Positions 17,340 to 24,860 of a stretch of DNA of 64,000 nucleotides are shown here, piece by piece; within the stretch, counting starts at the first letter, position 1, and each line of letters opens with the position of its first letter. Source of the stretch: Ruminococcus flavefaciens (GTDB lineage Bacteria; Bacillota; Clostridia; Oscillospirales; Ruminococcaceae); NCBI GenBank assembly GCA_023662725.1, contig JAMPIL010000001.1, forward strand, positions 580,258-644,257, read 5' to 3'. The notes beneath the pieces are model-generated. The model worked only from the letters and a program-made list of their open reading frames with translations. It was not told where the DNA came from and did not search any database. Made by a program: the position numbers and the translations under genes.

Positions 17340-17792
17340 ATGAACTATGAAATTGTAAATTTAGAGGAAAAGATTGTCGCAGGATTTTCTGCAAGAACGA
17401 ATAACGCTTCTCCCGTTATGGGAAAGATAATCGGCAGACTCTGGCAGAAGCTTTACTCCCCCGAAGGCTGCTTTACACTGAAAAACAGAGTCAATGACAA
17501 GGCTCTCGGAATTTACACAGACTATGCCGATGATGAAAAAGTCGATTATACGGTCATTACAGCCTGTGAGGTAAGCGGCGGCGATGTTCCAGAGAATTTT
17601 GAACTACGGAAAATCCCTGCCGGAAAATATGCGAAATTCGTTGTAAAGGGTCATATGATCGCTGCCGTTCAGCAATTCTGGACAGACCTTTGGCAGATGA
17701 ACCTTGAACGTACCTTTGTCTGTGATTTTGAGGAGTATCAGAATGCCGACGCTGAAAATGCGGAGATACATATTTACATTGGTTTGAAATGA
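17340..17792 (+). CDS. GyrI-like effector-binding domain protein
   Basis: The 150-residue protein is a stand-alone AraC-effector/GyrI-like SOUL-fold domain: EIVNLEEKIVAGFSARTNN opens the first strand, and RKIPAGKYAKFVVKG with a closing HIYIGLK follow. Family members bind small cationic or hydrophobic compounds, and some hydrolyse cyclopropanoid toxins. No DNA-binding domain is attached. GAGGT precedes the ATG, and the gene ends 7 bases before the next. Confidence 0.83.
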   Translation: MNYEIVNLEEKIVAGFSARTNNASPVMGKIIGRLWQKLYSPEGCFTLKNRVNDKALGIYTDYADDEKVDYTVITACEVSGGDVPENFELRKIPAGKYAKFVVKGHMIAAVQQFWTDLWQMNLERTFVCDFEEYQNADAENAEIHIYIGLK

Positions 17793-17799
17793 GTGTAGT

Positions 17800-18528
17800 A
17801 TGGTTGATTTTCGTAATATTACACCTTGCGGCGGAAATTGTACAGAGTGTGAATATTTTCAAAGAAACGAATGCAGCGGCTGTAATCAAAACGGCGGAAA
17901 ATGCGTGAAATTATGGGAAGGCAGTTGTAAAATATGCGATTGCTGCCGTAAGCATGATGTAAAGTTTTGTGGTCTTTGCGAAAAGTTTCCGTGTGAATGG
18001 CTGAAAAAAACTCTGACATGGAATAAGGACGGGATAAAACGATTACATGATCTTAAAAATGGGTATCAGAGCCGTAATGCCAAATTTTCTTTGTATTTGC
18101 AGGCTTTGTGGAAGAAAATCGGAACACACGGCATCATGACATTATCTACTTGTTCAGAAAATCGTGTAACATCACGTCCCATGAGTATGATTGTGATAAA
18201 CGGCAGATTTTATTGTCAGACAGATCAAACGTATTTGAAATACAGACAAATTTCTGAGAATCCAAATGTGGCAGTCTGTCATAAAAATTTCTCAATAGAG
18301 GGAACTTGTCAATGTATCGGAAAGCCTCTTGAAAGTAAAAATAATTTTTTTATTCATGCATTCAAGAAGTATTTCTACGGCTCGTACAAAGCTTATTCCG
18401 GTCTGCGTGACGAGGTCTTGCTGGAGATTGTTCCGACTTTAATTCATTCGTGGAATTATAAATTGACAAAACCATATATGGAATATTTTGACTTTGTAAA
18501 TTTCATCTATCGCAGAGAGGAAAAATAA
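17800..18528 (+). CDS. DUF3795 Cys-rich domain fused to a PNPOx-like domain
   Basis: Residues 1-75 hold about 13 cysteines in a DUF3795 pattern (TPCGGNCTECEYF, ECSGC, CKICDCCR, CGLCEKFPC), which suggests metal or Fe-S binding. Residues about 95-242 form a flavin-reductase/PNPOx split barrel (LSTCSENRVTSRPM). The fusion implies a redox enzyme with a built-in metal or electron-transfer module. The stop codon overlaps the next ATG by one base (TAATG), indicating translational coupling. Confidence 0.8.
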   Translation: MVDFRNITPCGGNCTECEYFQRNECSGCNQNGGKCVKLWEGSCKICDCCRKHDVKFCGLCEKFPCEWLKKTLTWNKDGIKRLHDLKNGYQSRNAKFSLYLQALWKKIGTHGIMTLSTCSENRVTSRPMSMIVINGRFYCQTDQTYLKYRQISENPNVAVCHKNFSIEGTCQCIGKPLESKNNFFIHAFKKYFYGSYKAYSGLRDEVLLEIVPTLIHSWNYKLTKPYMEYFDFVNFIYRREEK

Positions 18529-19175
18529 TGGAAAAATTTGATTATAAAAAGGAATATAAAGATTTATACCAGCCAAAAACAAAGCCGTCGATCATTGAAA
18601 TCCCTGAGATGATCTTCATTGCCATTGACGGAAAGGGCGATCCCAATACCAGCGATGAATATAAGGAGGCTCTTGAAATTCTGTATGGGCTGTCTTTTAC
18701 TATCAAAATGTCAAAAATGAGCGGTACTCCGCCTGAGGGATATTTTGAGTACGTTGTTCCGCCTTTGGAAGGTCTCTGGTATGTGGACGATGCGAAATTT
18801 GACGGCACAAATATCACAGATAAAAGAAGTTTTTGCTGGATATCCATGATACGTCAACCGGAATTTGTGACAGAAAAGGTCTTTGAAAATACAAAAAATG
18901 CTCTTGCAAAGAAAAAGCGTGAGCTTGATCTGTCAAAAGCAAGGCTGATAAAAATGACTGAAGGACTTTGCGTTCAAATAATGCATAAGGGGACATATGA
19001 CAACGAGCCGAAAAGCATTGCAAAAATGCGTGAATTTGCCGAAAAAAGCGGATATACCGAGGATATCTCGGCTACTCGTTTTCACCATGAGATATATCTT
19101 TCCGATCCCCGAAGATGTGCCCCTGAAAACTTGAAAACTGTTATAAGACATCCGATCAGAAGGAATAATAAATGA
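18528..19175 (+). CDS. GyrI-like small-molecule-binding protein
   Basis: The 215-residue protein belongs to the longer GyrI-like family. Visible features are the opening KPSIIEIPEMIFIAIDGKGDP, the central PPLEGLWYV with a conserved Trp, and the terminal HHEIYLSDPRRCAPENLKTV. It is the second effector-binding protein in this cluster and is coupled to both neighbours (TAATG upstream, 4-base overlap downstream). Confidence 0.85.
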   Translation: MEKFDYKKEYKDLYQPKTKPSIIEIPEMIFIAIDGKGDPNTSDEYKEALEILYGLSFTIKMSKMSGTPPEGYFEYVVPPLEGLWYVDDAKFDGTNITDKRSFCWISMIRQPEFVTEKVFENTKNALAKKKRELDLSKARLIKMTEGLCVQIMHKGTYDNEPKSIAKMREFAEKSGYTEDISATRFHHEIYLSDPRRCAPENLKTVIRHPIRRNNK

Positions 19176-19549
19176 AAAGAGAGCTCGGAATTGCAAGATG
19201 CGGGCTTGCCTGTTGCCTGTGCGGTCAGAATGATACCTGTAACGGCTGTCAGAGCAATGAATGTCCCGATAAGGATTGGTGCAAGAACAGAAAATGCAGC
19301 ATTGAAAAAGGGTATGAACATTGCTTTGAATGCTCTGAGAATTGTGGAGAATTTATGCTTGAAAAGATAAAGCCGAAAGCGTTCAGCGAATTTGCCCGCC
19401 GATACGGAATGGAGCGTCTGCTGGATTGTCTTGAAAGAAATGAGCGGTCAGGCATTGTATATCATCAGGACGGAATCAAAGGCGATTACGATGACTTTGA
19501 CGATGTAGAAAAACTGATTGGATTTATTGAAAACGGAAACGATATATGA
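19172..19549 (+). CDS. DUF3795 Cys-rich protein
   Basis: The 125-residue protein has 12 cysteines in the first 60 residues (ARCGLACCLCGQ, CNGCQSNECP, CKNRKC, CFECSENCGEF), then an acidic helical tail. The spacing matches DUF3795 and resembles the N-terminal half of the 17800 gene. It probably binds a metal or Fe-S cluster; the function of the family is unknown. It overlaps the preceding gene by ATGA and is followed by a terminator, closing the operon. Confidence 0.82.
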   Translation: MKRELGIARCGLACCLCGQNDTCNGCQSNECPDKDWCKNRKCSIEKGYEHCFECSENCGEFMLEKIKPKAFSEFARRYGMERLLDCLERNERSGIVYHQDGIKGDYDDFDDVEKLIGFIENGNDI

Positions 19550-19557
19550 ATTATGAC

Positions 19558-19597
19558 GATACTGAACAGGATTAAAGAGCTTGTTCAGTATCTTTTT
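19558..19597 (+). terminator. Terminator of the GyrI/DUF3795 operon
   Basis: GATACTGAACA (19558-19568) pairs with TGTTCAGTATC (19582-19592), followed by TTTTT. Confidence 0.88.
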
Positions 19598-19639
19598 ATA
19601 TTATCTGATCTTGCAGTTAGTATATTGAGTTTATCGGTA

Positions 19640-20049
19640 GGGCAAAAGCATTTAACTTTTGTTATGTTTACTAAACGGATATTTCCCATTTAATTTCCTG
19701 ATGAAAGAAGTTATTTCCGTTTGGCATCATGCCTAAATTATTATAAATACCTTGTAAAGGGGTTATTTATAATAATTTAATTGTGGATTTCCAAATGGTG
19801 ACTCTCCACAGTGTGGGTTATTCCCCATAGTATGGGGAAATGTCGGTAACATCGACAAAAGGGTTGGGCGAGGATGTCGGCTTGCCGACAGAGAGGATGG
19901 GCATCAGTTAGGCGGATGCCCCTTTGGCAAGGGGTGCGGGTGTCCGATGAACACCTCTGCGAAGCAGAAGCACCGACCGAACCGACAGGTGAGGCTTAAG
20001 GGGACAGCATCCCCTTTATAATTTTAATAAGAATAAATGCTGTTATCCT
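19640..20049 (+). repeat. Structured repeat family, copy B (candidate ncRNA)
   Basis: This longest copy (about 410 bp) shares ordered blocks with copy A. The closing helix is 19640-19660 with 20029-20049, built on GCATTTA/TAAATGC. The AT-rich hairpin (19735-19778) pairs perfectly for 15 bases despite different sequence. The GTGGA/TCCAC stem replaces GTGGG/CCCAC of copy A. CCCCAT-AGT-ATGGGG, a TGTCG/CGACA hairpin and a GTCGG-CTTG-CCGAC hairpin follow, then TCTGC-GAA-GCAGA, ACCGACCGAACCGAC, and the terminal AAGGGGA-CAGCA-TCCCCTT hairpin (19998-20016). No ORF is supported. Confidence 0.72.
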
Positions 20050-20069
20050 GTCATTTTCTTATAAGACTA

Positions 20070-20098
20070 TTGACAATATACATTTTATGAGTTAAAAT
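20070..20098 (+). promoter_or_regulatory. Promoter of the TSCPD gene
   Basis: TTGACA (20070-20075), 17 bases, TAAAAT (20093-20098), just outside repeat copy B. Confidence 0.7.
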
Positions 20099-20130
20099 AT
20101 AATTATCATTTAATAGAAGGAGTAAAAATT

Positions 20131-20385
20131 ATGGAATATGTATATAAAACCAGTAAAGTCTGTTCAAGCGAGATACATTTCAATATTGACGGAAACGTTA
20201 TAACAAACGTTGCATTTTACGGCGGCTGCAACGGAAACCTTAAAGCCATATCAAAACTCGTTGACGGTATGACCGTTGAACAAATCGAAGAAAAACTCAG
20301 TGGAAACTTATGCGGAATGAAGCCGACATCATGCGCTGATCAGTTGGCTAAAGCCGTTAGAAAGGCTTATGAAGAAACAAAATAA
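20131..20385 (+). CDS. TSCPD-domain protein (TIGR03905 type)
   Basis: The 84-residue protein consists of one TSCPD domain (FYGGCNGNLKAISKLVDGM, ending KPTSCADQLAKAV). This domain also forms the C-terminal part of adenosylcobalamin-dependent ribonucleotide reductase, and the stand-alone family has no proven role. Three conserved Cys suggest metal or thiol chemistry. AGAAGGAG precedes the ATG. It is a single-gene unit with its own promoter and terminator. Confidence 0.88.
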   Translation: MEYVYKTSKVCSSEIHFNIDGNVITNVAFYGGCNGNLKAISKLVDGMTVEQIEEKLSGNLCGMKPTSCADQLAKAVRKAYEETK

Positions 20386-20390
20386 ATGAT

Positions 20391-20419
20391 AAAGGACGAA
20401 CCCGAAAAGTTCGTCCTTT
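20391..20419. terminator. Bidirectional terminator between TSCPD gene and surface operon
   Basis: AAAGGACGAAC (20391-20401) pairs perfectly with GTTCGTCCTTT (20409-20419). A/T flanks on both sides serve the two convergent units. Confidence 0.85.
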
Positions 20420-20440
20420 AATTATTATTTTGAAAAAATT

Positions 20441-21211
20441 TTATAAATTATCCCAGCTTGCACTGCCGAAAGATATCATAAGAGTATAATATCTTAATAT
20501 ATTAGTTGCGTCGATTCCTGTTACAACTCCGTCGCCGTCTATATCTGCGGCAGCTTTCTGAAGTTCGTTCAGCTCGCCGTCCATGCCTGAAATAACCAGC
20601 GTATATTGACGAAGCGCAAGAGTAGCGTCTATACCGGTAACGGCTCCGTCACCATCAACATCGCCTTTAAGAAAACCGTTCAGATGAAGCGCATAATCTT
20701 TTTCAACAGAATAATCGCCGTCAACTCCGCCAAAGGATTTTTCATCTGTAAGCTCGATCGTATCTGATGTTGCTTTATCGTCAATTGTGAAATTATATGT
20801 AAGCGTTGTAAAACTTTTAGGAGTATCGTTCGGATCGTAGATCGTAAATTCATCGGTAACCGTTCCTGCTTCGGCATCGTAAATTCCGCCGCTGAGGGAT
20901 ATGCTGATCTTATAATTTCGGTAATCATCCTCGGTATTATTTCTTCCCTCGATGTCAAATGAGAAGCTGTCGCTTCCGGCAATTTCACAGGTGTAATAAG
21001 GCTCTCCCTCCCATTCAGGAGAATCAAAGGTTATCGCTACCGAAGCCTTGACTGTTTCTGGAAGATTTATTATCACTCTTCCATTCACATCATTCGAGTT
21101 GAAATCTTCGTAAACCGGAGTCATATCTACAGCATAGACTGACGAACCAAAAGGAACAGATGCCATTAAAATTGCTGAAATTAATGCAGCCGATATTTTA
21201 TTTATTTTCAT
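20441..21211 (-). CDS. Secreted dockerin-containing protein
   Basis: From ATG 21211 the 256-residue protein has a signal peptide (cleaved near SVYA), a beta-sandwich-like domain of unknown family (about 30-180) and a complete type I dockerin at the end. The two calcium loops read GDVDGDGAVTGIDATLALRQ and ADIDGDGVVTGIDATNILRY. The dockerin implies attachment to a cohesin-bearing surface protein. It is the last gene of a leftward operon with an AlgJ-like protein, an MBOAT, a lipoprotein and a wall-binding protein. Upstream in-frame GTG codons (21220, 21217) are possible starts; no strong ribosome site decides. Confidence 0.85.
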   Translation of the reverse strand: MKINKISAALISAILMASVPFGSSVYAVDMTPVYEDFNSNDVNGRVIINLPETVKASVAITFDSPEWEGEPYYTCEIAGSDSFSFDIEGRNNTEDDYRNYKISISLSGGIYDAEAGTVTDEFTIYDPNDTPKSFTTLTYNFTIDDKATSDTIELTDEKSFGGVDGDYSVEKDYALHLNGFLKGDVDGDGAVTGIDATLALRQYTLVISGMDGELNELQKAAADIDGDGVVTGIDATNILRYYTLMISFGSASWDNL

Positions 21212-21232
21212 TGTCACCACTACTCTTTTCTT

Positions 21233-22624
21233 TTATTTTATCGAAAAAGTTTTTCCATTCTCATTAAGGATTGTTATCATGATATCATCTGAAGAAATTT
21301 CCTCTTCAGATTGGATATAAAGCGAAAATCCTCTGTCGCTCGTTTCTCCCTCACGTTCAAGGAGCTTGTCCTCGAAGCAGTTAAAAGCTTGGTAAGATTT
21401 TTCTCCGACAGACACAAAAATTTCCGAATTGCTTCCGCTGAATACCTCTTCAGGAAGTTCGCCGTAAATATGGGTGAACACTCCACTCTTTTCTGTGCGG
21501 ACAACAGTCTCTTTTCCACTTATTTTTTCCGGAGCAAGACCGCTTATGTCCGCTTCAGGAGCATTCATAACGGGAGCATATTTCTGTAAATTGCCGATAT
21601 TTCTCTCAACTATCTCAAGCACGACCGCTCCGCCGTTTATACCGTTCATGCGATATGGAACAGCTCTTGAAAATTCTGCTTCACTAAAGCATTCCGCCAT
21701 ATATGGCAAAATCGCTTCTCCATATGAATCACGGTACATAAGCAGACTTCCGTCTTTGCCCTCGCATACGGTTTTTATCGAGATATCGTCAAGAGCATGG
21801 AATCTTCCAAGATAGCTGTAGGTAAATTCATAATCATTGTAAACCTGAGTATCTTTTGCCTTTTCAGCGGGATAGATCATTGCTGCAAGATCACCCAGAC
21901 GATCGTCACGTGTAAACCAGCGGCTTCCGGCAGAACAGCTCTCTTTTCCGAGCATAGCCATAATCCGGGAATGTCCGGCGTAAGCGCCAAGATTGTTCCA
22001 ATGCGTATCGGTTTTGTGATAAAGCGGAATGCTCGAACTTGCATTGAGCAGAGTTTCTTTCATATCGCACCAGTATCCGCTTCCTGAAAGAGCCGCCGCA
22101 AGCTTTTCATAGTTGCCAGGATTGTCGCTTTCAATATAGTTAAAAGGCATATTTTCGGGATAAACGGAGTTTTTATTAGGAGCGACGGTAAACACGAACT
22201 GCGCATTATTCTGCTGACAGTAAGCGTTCATCATATCAAGATTATTTTTTATATTATTCACCGCACGATCGCTCAATGTATTTAAATTAAGAAAATCATC
22301 AATCGTTTCGCCGTAATAGAGCCAACCGTTCTTTCCAACTATAACGTCGGAATTGGGCGATGTACCCAGAATTGCCGATTTGATCCTTCCGTCCGCAGTT
22401 ACAAGCTGCTGGCGGAACGCAAAATGTTCGGAAAAATATGTCTCAAAATCTGAAAAGAAATCGAAATTGATCTTCCCGTCCTCTGTTTTTATTTTCGGGG
22501 CGGAAGCAAGTTCACGCTTTTCCTTGTCGGAATCAGCCTTGACTATTGGCATCAAAGCTGCCGGAACAAGACAAATTCCTATGAAGGCTGCCGAATAAAG
22601 TCTGTATAATAAATTTTTCTTCAT
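21233..22624 (-). CDS. AlgJ/AlgX-like (DHHW family) surface glycan O-acetylation protein
   Basis: The 463-residue protein has an N-terminal signal anchor (about 8-27) and an extracytoplasmic SGNH-like domain. Family marks visible are FSEHFAFRQQLV, VGKNGWLYYGE near 95 and the catalytic-type segment HKTDTHWNNLGAY near 205, plus a Ser-containing YRDSYGEAILPY block. Such proteins work with a membrane MBOAT to transfer acetyl groups to exopolysaccharide or wall polymers. The MBOAT gene ends 10 bases upstream. Confidence 0.85.
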   Translation of the reverse strand: MKKNLLYRLYSAAFIGICLVPAALMPIVKADSDKEKRELASAPKIKTEDGKINFDFFSDFETYFSEHFAFRQQLVTADGRIKSAILGTSPNSDVIVGKNGWLYYGETIDDFLNLNTLSDRAVNNIKNNLDMMNAYCQQNNAQFVFTVAPNKNSVYPENMPFNYIESDNPGNYEKLAAALSGSGYWCDMKETLLNASSSIPLYHKTDTHWNNLGAYAGHSRIMAMLGKESCSAGSRWFTRDDRLGDLAAMIYPAEKAKDTQVYNDYEFTYSYLGRFHALDDISIKTVCEGKDGSLLMYRDSYGEAILPYMAECFSEAEFSRAVPYRMNGINGGAVVLEIVERNIGNLQKYAPVMNAPEADISGLAPEKISGKETVVRTEKSGVFTHIYGELPEEVFSGSNSEIFVSVGEKSYQAFNCFEDKLLEREGETSDRGFSLYIQSEEEISSDDIMITILNENGKTFSIK

Positions 22625-22634
22625 AAGGCATCTC

Positions 22635-24044
22635 CTAAAATCTGAAATAAATAAAAGGGTTATAAGAAGCTGAAGAAAGCGTTATGATGCATATCAGAAG
22701 AAGTATCAGCGATACTGCATACGAACACACTTCCATAACAGAAGCGGACTTTCCATTTCTTTCAGCTCTTCCCTGTAAAGCCTTTATAACAGGCATTGAG
22801 AAAACAACTGCCATAACCAGCATAACAATATACATCGGACTAAGCTGGAGCATGAATCTTGCAAAGCCCTCGCTTCCTCCGGCATTCATACAGAACATTT
22901 TTCCGATAAAGCGGCAGGCATCCGAGATCGTCTCCGCTCTGAAAAATACGAAAGCGATAACCGTTACAAAAACTGTATAGAAATGTCTGAAAAATCGTGG
23001 GAATCTTTTTGTATTTATTACGCCATAGGATTCAAGCATAAGGAAACCGCCATTTATGAGTCCCCAAACGATAAAATTCAGGCTTGCACCATGCCATAAG
23101 CCGGTGCAGAAAAAAACGAAAAGCTTATTTAAAGCAGTTCTCACCTTGCCCTTACGATTTCCGCCGAGAGGAATATAGAGGTACTCTTTGAACCATGTTG
23201 AAACGGAAATATGCCACCTTCTCCAAAATTCCTGCATACTTTGTGAAATATAGGGATAATTGAAGTTTTCCTTGAAAGTGAAACCGAACATTGCTCCAAG
23301 ACCAATAGCCATATCGCTGTAACCACTGAAATCAAAGTAAATCTGGAACAGATAAGAAACTGCTCCGAGCCATGCAAGCGGCATCGTGATATCAGCAGAA
23401 TCGAGTCCGTAAATGTAATCGGCAGCAATTGCCATTGTGTTTGCGATAAGGATCTTTTTTGAAAGTCCGGTAATAAATCTTCTTATGCCCTGAGCCGTTT
23501 TTTCGGGATCATACTCACGCTTGTCGATCTGATCTGCAAAATCGTAATATTTAACGATAGGACCTGCAACAAGCTGAGGAAAAAATGTTATATAAAGAGC
23601 GACTTTGTAAATATTCCGCTGAATATAGCGTGGATTTTTATATGCGTCTATAACGTAGGACATCGCCTGAAATGTATAGAAAGATATTCCGATTGGAAGC
23701 GCTATATTAGGGATAGACATACTCAGAAACGGCAGTCTGTCCAGCATTTCTGCACCAAAGCCTGCATACTTGAAAATTCCCAGCATAAGCAGATTCGCCG
23801 TTACTGAAACTGCAAGAACAGGCTTGCGGAACTTGTTTTTCTTTCCCATAGCGAGACCGAAAAAGTAATTCATTATGATCGAAATTATCATAAGAACAAC
23901 GGCTTTCGGCTCGCCGTATGTATAAAATGCTATGCTGAAGATCAGCAGGAGAACATTTTTAGCTGTTATAGTCGGTATAATTCTGTAGAGAATATACACC
24001 GAGGTCATGAATATAAACAGGAAAACGGGACTGCTGAATACCAA
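22635..24044 (-). CDS. MBOAT-family membrane O-acyltransferase (AlgI/DltB-like)
   Basis: The 469-residue polytopic protein carries the MBOAT signatures QLVAGPIVKYYDF near 160, EFWRRWHISVSTWFKEYLYIPLGG near 280 and FFCTGLWHGASLNFIVWG near 320 with the active-site His. AlgI-type proteins move acetyl groups across the membrane. Together with the following AlgJ/DHHW-like gene it should O-acetylate a surface glycan. It lacks the DltA/C/D neighbours expected for teichoic-acid D-alanylation. Confidence 0.92.
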   Translation of the reverse strand: MVFSSPVFLFIFMTSVYILYRIIPTITAKNVLLLIFSIAFYTYGEPKAVVLMIISIIMNYFFGLAMGKKNKFRKPVLAVSVTANLLMLGIFKYAGFGAEMLDRLPFLSMSIPNIALPIGISFYTFQAMSYVIDAYKNPRYIQRNIYKVALYITFFPQLVAGPIVKYYDFADQIDKREYDPEKTAQGIRRFITGLSKKILIANTMAIAADYIYGLDSADITMPLAWLGAVSYLFQIYFDFSGYSDMAIGLGAMFGFTFKENFNYPYISQSMQEFWRRWHISVSTWFKEYLYIPLGGNRKGKVRTALNKLFVFFCTGLWHGASLNFIVWGLINGGFLMLESYGVINTKRFPRFFRHFYTVFVTVIAFVFFRAETISDACRFIGKMFCMNAGGSEGFARFMLQLSPMYIVMLVMAVVFSMPVIKALQGRAERNGKSASVMEVCSYAVSLILLLICIITLSSASYNPFIYFRF

Positions 24045-24059
24045 AACAGTTCCTCCCCT

Positions 24060-24845
24060 TTATACGCTTGCGTAGTAGTCTATCATCGAAACAGTATCGC
24101 CGTTATAGAAAATATAAAGTCCGAAATCAGCCGAACCGTAGATAACAGTACTGCTTCCGCCGTCGCCTTTTCCGTAAACTGCTTCAACATCAGAACGTGA
24201 ACTTCCAACGGAAATTCCCTTAGGAGTTGAATATCCTGCTCCTGAAATCGTAATATCATAAACCGTTTCGCTGCCGTTCATAACATAGCATGAAACGTCG
24301 ATACCGCTGTAATAGTATATTTTCTGATCTGCACCGTTTGAAAGACATCCGGGAGCTTCAACAACATCGTTCGGATTTCCGAGGGAAGATATAAGTCCGT
24401 CTGCATTTCCAAGAAGAGCTGTTCCGTTAAAATTGAGATCACTGTTGCCGAACGAACCACCTTGCGGCTGCTGAGGCTCCGGATCAGGCTGATTATTCTG
24501 TGGTTCATCCTGCTGCGGATCATCATATGACTGATTGTCTTCGTCCTGTTCGTCATTATCATCAGGCTCGTTGTTATTATTATCAGCAACAGCCGTAGTA
24601 GTTGTTGCTGGCTTTTTTGAATCACTCGTTGTGGTAGTACTTTTCTTTGCGTCTTTTGTCGTAACAGCAGTTGTAGTTGTTGCTTCATTCTTTTCGGCAG
24701 TTGTTGTGGTTTCCGAAGAAGATGTTGTACTGTTATTTATGTCAAGAACGACATCCGAACTTGATGTTTCATCTTTTCCGCATGATACAACCGTTGCTGC
24801 ACACAATGCAGCAGCCACAAGCAGAGCAGTTATTTTAGAATTCAT
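24060..24845 (-). CDS. Lipoprotein with Thr/Asp/Gln-rich stalk, unknown function
   Basis: The 261-residue protein starts with a lipoprotein signal (ATVVSC, Cys near 22). A Thr/Ser-rich then Asp/Asn/Gln/Pro-rich low-complexity stalk covers about 30-130, and a globular beta-rich domain about 138-261 (LNFNGTALLGNADGLISSLG, then DVEAVYGKGDGG). No family was recognised for the end domain; two similar halves with a SSLG/VYGKG pattern suggest an internal repeat. It is the second gene of the surface operon and 15 bases separate it from each neighbour. Confidence 0.75.
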   Translation of the reverse strand: MNSKITALLVAAALCAATVVSCGKDETSSSDVVLDINNSTTSSSETTTTAEKNEATTTTAVTTKDAKKSTTTTSDSKKPATTTTAVADNNNNEPDDNDEQDEDNQSYDDPQQDEPQNNQPDPEPQQPQGGSFGNSDLNFNGTALLGNADGLISSLGNPNDVVEAPGCLSNGADQKIYYYSGIDVSCYVMNGSETVYDITISGAGYSTPKGISVGSSRSDVEAVYGKGDGGSSTVIYGSADFGLYIFYNGDTVSMIDYYASV

Positions 24846-24860
24846 AATAAATACCTCCGG

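Noticed and set aside
19690-19720. CTGATGA motif in copy B suggesting a hammerhead ribozyme
   Set aside because: The stem II/GAAA partner is absent and the motif is not shared with copies A and C.
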